Assembly: GCA_016932255.1 (NCBI GenBank)
Contig: JAFGDE010000017.1
Location: 1 to 37,853 of the forward strand
Source of the DNA: Candidatus Saganbacteria bacterium
GTDB lineage: Bacteria > Margulisbacteria > WOR-1 > O2-12-FULL-45-9
Length of the DNA stretch: 37,853 nt
Direction: 5' to 3'
Position numbers and translations under genes: made by a program. Below the pieces are notes generated by a model that had not been told where the DNA came from, did not search any database, and saw nothing but the letters and a program-made list of their open reading frames with translations. Shown piece by piece: positions 15,142 through 24,205 of the stretch (position 1 is the first letter of the stretch; every line of letters begins with the position of its first letter).

Positions 15142-16710
15142 GTGAAGTTGTCATATTTTGCCAAGGGATTGGTCTTTGTTCTTGTCATTACCTGCCTGGT
15201 AGGCGCCCTGATCTTTACCAACCGTATCTTAGCCGGCGATGCTTTTGACCGCGAGGAAGCCAGCCATGGACTCTACAGCATGTGGATCTGGCGCGATCTG
15301 ACCCGGGCTGACTGGTCTGCTTTTTGGTATGATACCGGCCGGCAGATGGTCTGGCCCTTCCTCCATTCCTGGATCCAGGCAGGCTTTTTTATGATATTCG
15401 GTGTCGGTTATGCTTCAGCTCGTGCGCTCTCCCTGATACTTTTTGCGCTATCGATCCTGCTGGTCTATTTGTTGGCCAATAAATTATCTGCCAGACAGGG
15501 CTGGCAGATCGGCTCCCTGACAGCCTTGCTGATGCTTAGTTCACCTTTGATGCTGAGTTTTGCCAGCGAGAATATGATTGAGCCGCTTGGTGCCGTGCTT
15601 TTCCTGGGGGCGACCTATCTTTACCTGATCTGTGAGGAAAGAAAGCTGACACTTTTTTACGCATTTCTAGCGGTAGCCATAGGCCTGTCTATTTATACGC
15701 ATTATGTCTATGCTTTTTTAATGATGCCGGCTTTTTTGGTGGCTACGCTGATCAAATTGGAGCCGGTGGTCGTTGACGCTTTAAAATTAAAAAAGCGGGG
15801 CGAGATATCGGCCATGTCCTTTGTTTGGTGGGCGTATAAAAAACTGATCGTTCTTGGCGTGATCCTAGTCCTGGCCGGGATCTGGTTCTCCTTCAATTTT
15901 TCGCGCCGGTTTTTTCTCATGCTGGATACGCTCTTGCGTTCCGGCGCAGGCCAGGGGTTGGGCTGGCTGCAAAGCCTGATTTATTATCCCAAGCTTATAG
16001 TGACGCAGCTGACTTTTTCCCCCTGGCTGGGATTGTTCATCCTAGCGGCGCTGTTTTTGCCTTTCACGGCCAAATATTACGAAGGCCTGAAAAAACTATA
16101 TGTTTTTGTCTGGACGGTCATTATTTTGGCCGCGCTGGTGATCTCGACCAAGGCCCCCCGGATCATTTATATCATTATGCCGTTCATATTTATGATATTT
16201 TCAGCGGTCTTCTTTAATTTTTTCGAAAGACTGAACCTGCGTGACAAGCGCCTGGCCTGGCTGCTGGTCTTGGCCTTGTTCCTGCCGTCATTGGTCTCCC
16301 TGCCGAAAATATTCGAGATATACGGGCCGCAACGGCCGGGCCAGAGCATGATCTCGGTGCTGGATTATTTTGCAGCCAACGTCCCGGCAGGCGCTGAAAT
16401 AGGTTCCTTGATCAATCTGAGGCATTTTAATGATGATGTGCTGCGCTTTCATTTTCGCGACTGGGATGACCGCGTACTTTCACATGATATACTGGAGAAC
16501 GGCCGCGGTTTGGGCGGCGATGTTTATCTGTTGACCTTTGAACTTGAACGAACCAGCCCTTACCAGAAAGACCTGCAGAACGATTCGCTCTACCGCTGGA
16601 ACGCCTGGCTTAAAGACCAGGAGAGCAGCGGGCAGGTCCTGGTGCATAGCGCCAGGCATTTTGAGAGGATCGGCCTGACAGCGCGGATCTATCGCAGCAA
16701 ACCCCTCTAA
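15142..16710 (+). CDS. GT-C membrane glycosyltransferase (PMT/ArnT-like, GT39/GT83 type)
   Basis: This 522-residue polytopic protein has about 10-12 hydrophobic helices and a soluble C-terminal part. The first periplasmic loop contains FDREEASHG, matching the acidic catalytic motif of GT-C enzymes that use polyprenyl-phosphate sugars. Amphipathic loops with Tyr/His (YTHYVYAF) and the later RIIYIIMPF region also fit the PMT_2 family. The role is probably transfer of a sugar from a lipid-linked donor to lipid, protein or wall polymer on the outer face of the inner membrane; donor and acceptor are unknown. I use the GTG at 15142 because a consensus promoter ends 9 bases before it. It is divergent from the nucleotidyltransferase operon. 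Confidence 0.82.
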   Translation: MKLSYFAKGLVFVLVITCLVGALIFTNRILAGDAFDREEASHGLYSMWIWRDLTRADWSAFWYDTGRQMVWPFLHSWIQAGFFMIFGVGYASARALSLILFALSILLVYLLANKLSARQGWQIGSLTALLMLSSPLMLSFASENMIEPLGAVLFLGATYLYLICEERKLTLFYAFLAVAIGLSIYTHYVYAFLMMPAFLVATLIKLEPVVVDALKLKKRGEISAMSFVWWAYKKLIVLGVILVLAGIWFSFNFSRRFFLMLDTLLRSGAGQGLGWLQSLIYYPKLIVTQLTFSPWLGLFILAALFLPFTAKYYEGLKKLYVFVWTVIILAALVISTKAPRIIYIIMPFIFMIFSAVFFNFFERLNLRDKRLAWLLVLALFLPSLVSLPKIFEIYGPQRPGQSMISVLDYFAANVPAGAEIGSLINLRHFNDDVLRFHFRDWDDRVLSHDILENGRGLGGDVYLLTFELERTSPYQKDLQNDSLYRWNAWLKDQESSGQVLVHSARHFERIGLTARIYRSKPL

Positions 16711-16777
16711 GTAAAAAATATCTTTTTTCCTGAAATTACCAGGTATTTTACGCGATATTCATTCACATGGTGCATCT

Positions 16778-18646
16778 ATGATATTAGTGGGAAATAACCA
16801 GGGATATCCTTTGTTCCCTCAGAAGTACCGGGCCAAAAAAATGGTCAGGCAGGATTTAACAAAAAGAGGGATCAAACCTGATTTTCTTTCGGTCAGGCGG
16901 TTGCGCCTTTATTCCCCGGTACAATACAGGACTTTGTTCGGTTTGATCGACCGGGCAAAGCTGCTGGGGCAATTCTTTTCCTATATCGCAGTGGATAAAA
17001 TGCGCTTCTTTCCCTTTGTCCGCCCGGATGATGTGCCGCAAGAGATATTAGAAGGCTGCCTGCTTAACGGCGTGCTCGATATTAAGGGCTTGCGCCAGAA
17101 GCTGCAGGACCAGGCGAACCTGAACCTGGTAGCCAGCAGTGTTCCGGCGCTTGAACCCAAGCTGCTTGAAGAACAACTGCCGCAGACAATGCCATCCCAG
17201 ATGCAGATCCCTTTTGTCGGGGATCTGGAAGGCCATGCCAGAGCGGCTGAGTTAATAGACGTTATTGCCGAAGAAAGGCAGCAGTTCCGCACTTTAGCCG
17301 CAAAACCGAATGTGACCATCAATAAAATATTCAAGGCCCTTGACCATGGCAAAGAGAAACTGGGATTTCTTAATGTCGTGGTCTATCGGCCGGTTCCTGA
17401 CGGCAGCGGCCGCTGGATAAGAACGCAGCGCACCAGGGATTGGTCAGGCGGTACGAGCAAATATGATTTTGAACGCGGCGGCCATGAACCCGACACCACC
17501 TTGCGTAGTGTTATCCAGGGCGATAAGGTGATCTATGATGTGGATATTATCGATCTGGCCAGCTTCACGGCGGCCGGATTAGTCCCGGACAGGCTTTCGA
17601 TCGAAAAGGACCTGGCCAATTCCAAAGGGCCGGGACGAATGCTGTTCATTAAACTGGCCAATACTGAGGGACAGGCCTTGGCTGTAGTGCAGATACATAA
17701 CCGCGTGGGTATCAATGAGAACATCCGACCTGAAGCCTTGCTGCCGGTCTCAAAGGCCGGGGCGAAGAGGATCAAAACAGAACTAGAGCTTTATTTTGAC
17801 GAGGTTGTTTCAGCGATAGAGAAGGTCAGGGATAAAGACAGAGAAGATGCCGGCCTGAGGCTGGCAGCGGTACCGCCCGATTTCGATCTTTTTTCTTTTA
17901 TCAGTCAGCGGACCATCAGCCGCATCTATCTGGGCTATGAGGTGGGTAGTATTGATAATCCTTCAAAGCTGCCTCCTGGACTTATCAACGGCGTGGTCAC
18001 CTCTCTTGATTGGATGAAGCGCGGTTGCGAAGATATGCTGGAGCACGTGGTCAATGTGGACGAGACCAGGGTCGCCTTTTTTAAAGGCCAGCCTGTGGCC
18101 TTTGCTTCCATAAACGAACTGCCTTATGTTTATCCGACCAAACGGGGGAGCAAGGCCGGCTCGGTCATTCCTCTTGTCGGTACCGCTGTCAGGCAGGCGC
18201 ATCGCCGCCAAGGCCTGCAGGTTCTATTGAATTTTGAACTGATAGTCAAGAGATGGCTGCGCCTAAAATTCAGCGGAGGCTTGTTCAAGCCGCTGCGTAT
18301 CGCTACCCGCACCAAAAGTCCGATAGTCATCCAGGCTTTATATACCCACTTCCGTGATGTCAAGTATGAGGAGCTAAATCCTGAAGAGCATATCGCCCGG
18401 AAAACCTATGCCCAGCACCTTGGCTGCACCGTGAATGATAACGGGATCGTTAATAACGCTTACGATCAACCATTGCCAGAAAAGATCGATCAGCAGCGTC
18501 TTTCGGCGAGATTGAGGAAGCAAGTGGACGCGGCGATGCATGGCTTAGGCCCAAGGGACGCTCGTATCTTTGTTTTTAAGTACGGGGCTTGGGAGATAAT
18601 CAAGACCTCTCTGTGGCTCTTGTTCAAAAGACTACGCAGCCGCTGA
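16778..18646 (+). CDS. GAF-like + GNAT-like acetyltransferase domain protein
   Basis: This 622-residue soluble protein has no signal peptide. Residues 1-150 are not recognised. Residues about 170-350 look like a GAF-type sensor domain (strand-rich, ending with a long helix DEVVSAIEKVRDKDRED). Residues about 428-520 resemble a GNAT acetyltransferase: VAFFKGQPVAFASI, then VGTAVRQAHRRQGLQVLLN, where RRQGL matches the acetyl-CoA pyrophosphate-binding Q/RxxGxG/A loop (residues 476-480). The acceptor is unknown. A small-molecule-gated acetyltransferase is an inference from the domain order. It follows the glycosyltransferase by 67 bases with no clear terminator, and its 3' end overlaps the convergent radical-SAM gene by 15 bases. 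No strong Shine-Dalgarno precedes the ATG. Confidence 0.7.
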   Translation: MILVGNNQGYPLFPQKYRAKKMVRQDLTKRGIKPDFLSVRRLRLYSPVQYRTLFGLIDRAKLLGQFFSYIAVDKMRFFPFVRPDDVPQEILEGCLLNGVLDIKGLRQKLQDQANLNLVASSVPALEPKLLEEQLPQTMPSQMQIPFVGDLEGHARAAELIDVIAEERQQFRTLAAKPNVTINKIFKALDHGKEKLGFLNVVVYRPVPDGSGRWIRTQRTRDWSGGTSKYDFERGGHEPDTTLRSVIQGDKVIYDVDIIDLASFTAAGLVPDRLSIEKDLANSKGPGRMLFIKLANTEGQALAVVQIHNRVGINENIRPEALLPVSKAGAKRIKTELELYFDEVVSAIEKVRDKDREDAGLRLAAVPPDFDLFSFISQRTISRIYLGYEVGSIDNPSKLPPGLINGVVTSLDWMKRGCEDMLEHVVNVDETRVAFFKGQPVAFASINELPYVYPTKRGSKAGSVIPLVGTAVRQAHRRQGLQVLLNFELIVKRWLRLKFSGGLFKPLRIATRTKSPIVIQALYTHFRDVKYEELNPEEHIARKTYAQHLGCTVNDNGIVNNAYDQPLPEKIDQQRLSARLRKQVDAAMHGLGPRDARIFVFKYGAWEIIKTSLWLLFKRLRSR

Positions 18647-20362
18647 TCTGTTGAACCGCTCGATCAACCTGGCTGTTTCAGCCGGGTCCCCGGTCAAGGT
18701 CGTATAGAACAACCTTTCCGCGAATTCCCGAGGAGTAAGGCCGCTGGCCTGAGCGATAAGAAAATGGCTGTGGGACAGGCCGGTTAGGATCCCCAGTTCA
18801 TTGATCCGGGTTTGCAGCTGGTTGACCAGCCGGACATAAGCGGAATAATCCCGCCCGTCGATCCGATAAGGCAGCGGTGCCCAGAGCCTCATGGGCAGAG
18901 ATAAGGTCAAAGGGTATTTCAATAAATAGGAAAGTAATTCCGGGTCGCGGCCGTCAGTGACCTGGTTATCATTGGGGCGGATGAAAGTGCAGCCTTTTGC
19001 TTTAGCGTTGATATAATCATGCGTGCCGGGGAAAAGGCCTAGGGCCTGGACCGGAGCGGAATCAGGACGGACCTTTTTCAGGAATTCCACGATCAGATCA
19101 GCTTCATTGGCCGGCATCCCGGGATAAGGATAGATGAAGCTGCCGATCGTAAAGATGTCAGCTTGCTTGGCAGCCGCCATGGCTTTTTCTATTTCCTCGA
19201 TCCGGGCTTTTTTGCCCATCCGCTCCAGGGTGGGATTATCGGCCGCTTCCACCCCGAAAAAGATAGCTGAACCGCCGGCTTGCCTGATCTTCTGCATTAG
19301 ATCGGGAAGCGGGGCCTGGTCTATGCGCTCGTCCTGGCCGCGCATAAACAGGACCCAGTTGAACCTGTTTTGCAGGCCGCGGCGCATGATCTCATCTGAC
19401 AGATATTCAGCCTGGGCGGGCGGAGTGCTGCTGCCGACCAGCTCAAAGTGATCGATGCCGAAGCGTTCGGACAGTTCGACCATCTCATCTACAATTTTGT
19501 TCGCCGGCTTCAGCAGCCTCTTGGTGCCGCTGATCAGAGGCTGGGCACAGAAATGGCAACGCCAGAAACAACCTCGGGAAGTCTCGATAAAGGCGTATTT
19601 CATCAGACCGTTAAAATCGGTCTCTTCATAGGGCACGGCTGAAAGTTTAACCCAATCGTCCAGAGACAATCTCTGCCTGGCAGTCGTGAAGATCCTGCCC
19701 TGCTCGTTGCGAAAGACCAGGTTGGGGATATCGCTTAGTACGGTCAGATCGCCGGCTTTAAGCTGGTCGATGACCCCGGCCAGCCCGACCAGACTGAGCT
19801 CCCCTTCACCCCGGACAAGGGCCGTAGGAGCATGTGTTTCTCTGTAGATGGTTTCAGCGAAGTGGGTGGTCTGTGGCCCGCCAAAAAAGATGGGCAGCTG
19901 GGGATGCCTGCCCCGCAGGATGTCGGCGATCGTCATGGAAGCGACGGTGCTGCTGCCCAGGTAGAGAGAAAAGCCGACAGCATCATAGCCTTCCTGTTCT
20001 ATCTGATCGGCGATCTCAAGACCAAGCTCGGCAAAGACTTCGCTCTCCTGGGCTTTCAGCTGCCGGCTTAATTTTTCAAGCCGGGATATATCCCGCAGGA
20101 GAATCGGTAATTTCAATAATTTCAGCAACGGGTGCTGGTTCCCCATGACCGCAGGCCGAATGCTTCTTTGATAGATGCCGGCCAGCTGGTCAACGAACTG
20201 CCGGGGGAACAATTTGGGCATGAGCGATGCGGAATAATTGGTCACAGTGCACTTGTGACCCGCCCGGCGCAGCGCTTGGCGCAGCATCAGTAAACCCGGG
20301 CGGGGGACCCTGCCCGAAAGATCGGTATGGCCGAGGCCGCCTATCAGCAAGATATTTGCCAT
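18632..20362 (-). CDS. B12-binding-type radical SAM protein
   Basis: This 576-residue enzyme has the B12-binding-like N-terminal region (MANILLIGGLGH; DAVGFSLYLGSS; IFFGGPQTTHFA) followed by a radical SAM core. The cluster motif is C-x3-C-x2-C in SRGCFWRCHFC. The region with FELVGSSTPP and GVEAADNPTLERMGK matches the MiaB/BchE-like radical SAM barrel. A C-terminal extension of about 150 residues follows. The canonical DxHxxG cobalamin histidine is not seen, so cobalamin binding is uncertain. Substrate is unknown; relatives act on lipids, tetrapyrroles, hopanoids or natural products. AGGAG precedes the ATG by about 8 bases. It is divergent from the sensor kinase. Confidence 0.85.
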   Translation of the reverse strand: MANILLIGGLGHTDLSGRVPRPGLLMLRQALRRAGHKCTVTNYSASLMPKLFPRQFVDQLAGIYQRSIRPAVMGNQHPLLKLLKLPILLRDISRLEKLSRQLKAQESEVFAELGLEIADQIEQEGYDAVGFSLYLGSSTVASMTIADILRGRHPQLPIFFGGPQTTHFAETIYRETHAPTALVRGEGELSLVGLAGVIDQLKAGDLTVLSDIPNLVFRNEQGRIFTTARQRLSLDDWVKLSAVPYEETDFNGLMKYAFIETSRGCFWRCHFCAQPLISGTKRLLKPANKIVDEMVELSERFGIDHFELVGSSTPPAQAEYLSDEIMRRGLQNRFNWVLFMRGQDERIDQAPLPDLMQKIRQAGGSAIFFGVEAADNPTLERMGKKARIEEIEKAMAAAKQADIFTIGSFIYPYPGMPANEADLIVEFLKKVRPDSAPVQALGLFPGTHDYINAKAKGCTFIRPNDNQVTDGRDPELLSYLLKYPLTLSLPMRLWAPLPYRIDGRDYSAYVRLVNQLQTRINELGILTGLSHSHFLIAQASGLTPREFAERLFYTTLTGDPAETARLIERFNRSAAA

Positions 20363-20415
20363 TATGACGCTCCTGTTACAGTATATCGGGTTTTTATGCC
20401 GGAAATTTCATCGTA

Positions 20416-20444
20416 TTGACGAGAAAGAAACAGCCCCCTATAAT
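20416..20444 (+). promoter_or_regulatory. Consensus sigma70 promoter of the sensor kinase
   Basis: TTGACG (20416-20421), 17 bases, then perfect TATAAT (20439-20444). The kinase ATG at 20454 follows after 9 bases with no Shine-Dalgarno. The promoter lies inside the longer frame starting at 20364, so the first 30 codons of that frame are untranslated. Confidence 0.78.
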
Positions 20445-20453
20445 GTATTGAGT

Positions 20454-22493
20454 ATGTCAGTAGCTTTAAATCTTGGATCATTATTGGCTTTCCTTTTAAT
20501 GCTGGTCCAGGTAGTCTTAGGGTTGTATGTGCTTGGCCGGAAAAAAAAGGCCAATGCCTGGCCTTTTGCCGGTTTTTGCGTTTCGCTGGCCCTTTGGACC
20601 GCAGGCGCATATATGCTCCAGGAATCCAGAAGTGTTGAGGCTGTTGAGCTATGGGGTCGTCTCATTTTTGTCGGTCCGGTCTTCATCGTTTATTTCTTTC
20701 TCTATTTTTCTCTGGTTTTTCCATCGGGCTGCCTGAGGACCCTGAGCAGATTGATACTTTTTCTCCCGGCCCTGGTTTTATTGGCGATCATTCCAACGCC
20801 GTTGGTCCTTAAGGAGGGATCGATCGCCGCTTCAGGTCCGGTTCCGGTTTGGGGGCCGGCTTATCCGCTGTTCGGGATCTACTTTTTATTATATTTTGTG
20901 GCCGGGATCGTCAACCTCTTTCGTTCGTTCAGGGCTTCAGGCGGCAACCAAAAAATGCAGCTGCGCTATTTATTCGCGGGGCTCAGCCTGGCCTTTATTT
21001 TTGGCATCGTGTTCAATCTGGTCTTCCCTTCGCTGGGTATTGGCAGGTATCTCATTTTGGGGCCTGTTTTTACCCTGTTTGCCATTGCTTTCACTGCCTA
21101 CGCTATCATTAAGCATCACCTGCTGGACATATCGGTCGTGATCAGCCGGGCGGTCGCTGAATTGATGACGGTGCTGTTCCTGGGAGGGATATTTTTAACC
21201 CTGGTGTTCTTTTATCGTCAATATTTCGGTCCCGAGATATCGCCGCTTTTTATTACCGGCACGATAATCTTCGGGGTGCTGGTCGGCCAAACGCATCAAC
21301 GGATCAGGCTGTTCATCCAGACGACCTCGGACAAACTTTTTTTGAGGGGCAAATATAATTATTTCAATGAATTATCCGAGATCAGCCGGAAAGTAGGGCA
21401 GGACCTGTCGGTTTCCGCCATCCTGGACGTTCTATACAAGGCTTTCCTGAACGTGGTGGAAGCGTCCCAGCCGCGGATATTCTTGCCCGAGTATTTCAAC
21501 GAACCTGAGAAGGAATCCAAGAGGCTGTTGATCTATGACAAGGAAACTTTCCGGCCGTTGGAGCACGGCGAAGTGATCAGCTACAACTCCGCTTTGGTCG
21601 AGACCCTGCTCAAAGAAAGACGGCCGCTACTCAACCCAAGGGATCCAAAACAGGAATTGATCGTTCCCTGCCTGTTGGAGGACCGCTTGATCGCCGTCTT
21701 TATCCTGGGCCGTAAACTCTCGGAAGAATCATATCTGGAAGAGGATGTGCGGATGCTTGAGGCTTTGGCCAACCAGGCAGCGATCGCCCTCGATCACGCC
21801 AGGTCATATGAGAAGATCAAGGCCGATCTTGAGCTGATGGAAAGGCAATTAACCCGGTCGGAAAGACTGGCCGCGCTCGGCACGCTGACCGCCGGGATCA
21901 CGCATGAGATCAGGAATCCGCTGACGGTCGTCCGCTCTGAAACAGAGCGGATCGCCAGCAAGGAACGGGACCTGGACTATCTCAAGAAGTACCGCGACCT
22001 CATGCTCAAGCATATCGATCGGATAGCCGGGATAGTCCAGCGGATGCTGAGCATGGCCAAGCAAAAACCCCACCAGGAATGTGAGGTCGACCTAAATGAA
22101 TTGATCAATTCTTCATTGCATATGATCCCGATCAGCGGCATCCAGCTGAAGAAAGAGCTGGATATCGTTCCCTTGATCAAGGGAGATCCGATCGCTCTTG
22201 AGGAGGTCTTCTGCAACCTGTTTCAGAACGCCGTCCAGGCCATGTCCAATAGCGGGGTATTGAGCATCCGCACTTATATCGATGAGGGCCGCGCCGTGGT
22301 CGAGATCAGCGATACAGGCAAAGGCATAGCTCCGGAACTTCTGGAAAAGATCTTTGATCCGTTCTTCTCGACCAGGCATGAGGGGGTTGGCTTGGGGCTA
22401 TCGATCGCTTACCGCATTATCAGAGAGCACGGAGGGGATATCAGGGTGCGCAGCGAGGTCGGCAAGGGCACGACCTTTAAACTGCTCTTTTAA
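20454..22493 (+). CDS. Membrane sensor histidine kinase (multi-TM, GAF, HisKA, HATPase)
   Basis: This protein is 679 residues from the ATG at 20454. Residues 1-275 hold about eight hydrophobic helices like the 7TM sensor type of bacterial kinases. A GAF-like region covers about 310-450. HisKA follows, with the phospho-acceptor His484 in GITHEIRNPL, then the ATPase boxes: N box (EEVFCNLFQNAVQAM), G1 (DTGKGI), F box (IFDPFFSTR) and G2 (GVGLGLSIAYRI). All key residues are present, so it should be active. The ligand is unknown; the long membrane part suggests sensing a lipid-soluble or membrane signal. Its stop interlocks with that of a convergent receiver-domain protein, a plausible partner. Confidence 0.92.
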   Translation: MSVALNLGSLLAFLLMLVQVVLGLYVLGRKKKANAWPFAGFCVSLALWTAGAYMLQESRSVEAVELWGRLIFVGPVFIVYFFLYFSLVFPSGCLRTLSRLILFLPALVLLAIIPTPLVLKEGSIAASGPVPVWGPAYPLFGIYFLLYFVAGIVNLFRSFRASGGNQKMQLRYLFAGLSLAFIFGIVFNLVFPSLGIGRYLILGPVFTLFAIAFTAYAIIKHHLLDISVVISRAVAELMTVLFLGGIFLTLVFFYRQYFGPEISPLFITGTIIFGVLVGQTHQRIRLFIQTTSDKLFLRGKYNYFNELSEISRKVGQDLSVSAILDVLYKAFLNVVEASQPRIFLPEYFNEPEKESKRLLIYDKETFRPLEHGEVISYNSALVETLLKERRPLLNPRDPKQELIVPCLLEDRLIAVFILGRKLSEESYLEEDVRMLEALANQAAIALDHARSYEKIKADLELMERQLTRSERLAALGTLTAGITHEIRNPLTVVRSETERIASKERDLDYLKKYRDLMLKHIDRIAGIVQRMLSMAKQKPHQECEVDLNELINSSLHMIPISGIQLKKELDIVPLIKGDPIALEEVFCNLFQNAVQAMSNSGVLSIRTYIDEGRAVVEISDTGKGIAPELLEKIFDPFFSTRHEGVGLGLSIAYRIIREHGGDIRVRSEVGKGTTFKLLF

Positions 22494-22966
22494 GCGCTGC
22501 CGCCTTTTTTGAACTCTTCCCGTTTCTCGATGTGTTTCTCGAAAGTGCTCAAGACCATGCGGCCTTCTTCGCCGCTGAAGAAATCAGCCAGTGTTTTAAG
22601 GAGCTCCTCGGACTTAAAGGGTTTTTTGATATAATTGACCACGAAGCCGGAGGTGGCTTTATCCCATTTTTCCTCATCTTCCCAGGCGGTCAGCATGGCC
22701 ACGCCGATGTCCTCGCCGAACTCGCGGCGGATCTTTTTCAACAGTTCCAGGCCGTCCATCTCCGGCATTTTTATGTCAAGGAAGATAAAGCGTACCCTGT
22801 TGCCGCCCAGGCCCATGAGGACCTTGTTCTTTTTTAGCTGGTCCAGCGCTTGCTTGGCAGAGTAAGCCACAGCTACATCGTAGAGTTCGCTATCCTTAAT
22901 GGTTTCAGCGATAGAGTTGGCCAAGTCGATCTCATCGTCAACTATCATGACCAGCGGTTTTGACAT
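22490..22966 (-). CDS. Single-domain response regulator (CheY-like receiver)
   Basis: This 158-residue receiver protein starts at the ATG 22966, backed by GGAGGTGG 6-13 bases upstream; a frame 10 codons longer lacks this site. The acidic pocket Asp10-Asp11, phospho-acceptor Asp64 (FIFLDIKMPEMDG), Thr93 (MLTAWE) and Lys114 (YIKKPFK) are all present. After the receiver there are about 30 charged residues (HIEKREEFKKGG) and no DNA-binding or enzymatic domain. It probably signals by protein contact or acts in a phosphorelay. The sensor kinase gene converges on it with a 4-base stop overlap, suggesting but not proving that they are partners. Confidence 0.92.
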   Translation of the reverse strand: MSKPLVMIVDDEIDLANSIAETIKDSELYDVAVAYSAKQALDQLKKNKVLMGLGGNRVRFIFLDIKMPEMDGLELLKKIRREFGEDIGVAMLTAWEDEEKWDKATSGFVVNYIKKPFKSEELLKTLADFFSGEEGRMVLSTFEKHIEKREEFKKGGSA

Positions 22967-23039
22967 ATTAGCCACCTCCGGGGCTAATTCTCTCACAAAT
23001 GTATAAAGGCGTCAATCAAACCGATTAATCCTTTTATCA

Positions 23040-23048
23040 TGATATAAT
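23040..23048 (+). promoter_or_regulatory. Extended -10 promoter of the DUF4015 gene
   Basis: TGATATAAT (23040-23048) ends 8 bases before the ATG at 23057. There is no good -35 and no Shine-Dalgarno. The transcript is expected to be leaderless or to have a leader of one or two bases. Confidence 0.65.
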
Positions 23049-23056
23049 AGGCCCTT

Positions 23057-24193
23057 ATGCTGCGGCAGATATTCAAGATATCGGTCTTTGCCGTTCTGGT
23101 AACGGCATTTTATCTGTTATTTGACCTGGCTGACCCTGTTGAGCCGGAGGTCCTGCGGCCCAAACGCATGGCAGACAAAGGGATCTATATCACCGCCTAT
23201 ATGGCTCAGGCGCCGGTCCCCTTTGCTCAGATCAAACAACAGGCGGCTCAAAGCGGCATTAACACGATCGTTGTTGATGCCAAACATATCCTCAGCCAGC
23301 CGCTGCTTGAATCGCTCAAGAAGAAAGAGCTCAGCTTCATGACGCGGGTCGACCCGGATCCCTGGCTGTCCAAGCTGACCGACCAGCTGCACCGCCAGGG
23401 TTTCGTCGTTTCCGCCAGGCTGGTGGTCTTTAAAGACGACCATCTGGTGATCGCCCGGCCTGATCTGGCGGCCCGCATGCCGGACGGGTCGCTCTATCGT
23501 GACCATAAGTGGGGCCGCTGGGCCGACCCTTATTCTGATGAGGTCAGGCTTTATAATGAATTGATCGCTTTGCGCGCGGCCCTGTCCGGGGTCGATGAGG
23601 TCCAGTTCGATTATATACGTTTTCCGGCGGAGGGGAAGGCCTATCAGGCGGTTTTTCCGCACCAAAAAGCAGGTATCAGCCGGGTCGAGATAATCAACAC
23701 GTTCTTAAAGGATGTCCGGCGCCGTCTGACGAGGTTCAATACCTCGATCGCGGTTGATATTTTCGGCGTGACCGCCTGGCAGAGCCAAAGGGACATCACC
23801 TTACTGGGGCAGGACCTTAAGAAAATGGCCAAATATATCGATGTGCTCTCGCCGATGTTCTATCCTTCACACTTCCATGCGGGCTACGATGGCTTTGCCA
23901 ATCCTGGAGAACACCCATATTACTTTGTTCATAGCGGGGTGAAAAAGACGATCGATATCTTGTCGGGTGAGGCTGTCACGGTCGTACCCTGGATCCAGGG
24001 ATTCGATCTGCGTTCGCCGAATTTCGGCCCCGATTATATCCAAGCGCAGATCCAGGCCTGCCTGGACGCCGGCACCAGCCGCTTCCTGGTCTGGAACGCC
24101 TCAAATAAATACTGGGTGACTTTTACGGCCTTGCAAAAGAAAAGGGTTACGGACAAAACGACTGAAGCGCATTCAGCCCGCAACCCGCAGTGA
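23057..24193 (+). CDS. Membrane-anchored putative glycoside hydrolase (DUF4015 family)
   Basis: This 378-residue protein has one N-terminal signal-anchor helix (residues about 6-24) and a TIM-barrel-like domain of the DUF4015/putative glycosyl hydrolase family. Visible marks are GIYITAYMAQ, INTIVVDAKH, the conserved EVQFDYIRFPAEG near residue 185, VDIFGVTAW and IDVLSPMFYPSHF. VPWIQGF and WNASNKYW near the C-terminus complete the barrel. The Asp in QFDYIRFP and the PMFYPSH block are the best active-site candidates. Substrate is unknown, presumably an extracellular or periplasmic polysaccharide. A strong extended -10 ends 8 bases before the ATG. It is convergent, 12 bases apart, with the small membrane gene. 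Confidence 0.85.
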   Translation: MLRQIFKISVFAVLVTAFYLLFDLADPVEPEVLRPKRMADKGIYITAYMAQAPVPFAQIKQQAAQSGINTIVVDAKHILSQPLLESLKKKELSFMTRVDPDPWLSKLTDQLHRQGFVVSARLVVFKDDHLVIARPDLAARMPDGSLYRDHKWGRWADPYSDEVRLYNELIALRAALSGVDEVQFDYIRFPAEGKAYQAVFPHQKAGISRVEIINTFLKDVRRRLTRFNTSIAVDIFGVTAWQSQRDITLLGQDLKKMAKYIDVLSPMFYPSHFHAGYDGFANPGEHPYYFVHSGVKKTIDILSGEAVTVVPWIQGFDLRSPNFGPDYIQAQIQACLDAGTSRFLVWNASNKYWVTFTALQKKRVTDKTTEAHSARNPQ

Positions 24194-24205
24194 TCTTGAA
24201 CGAAC

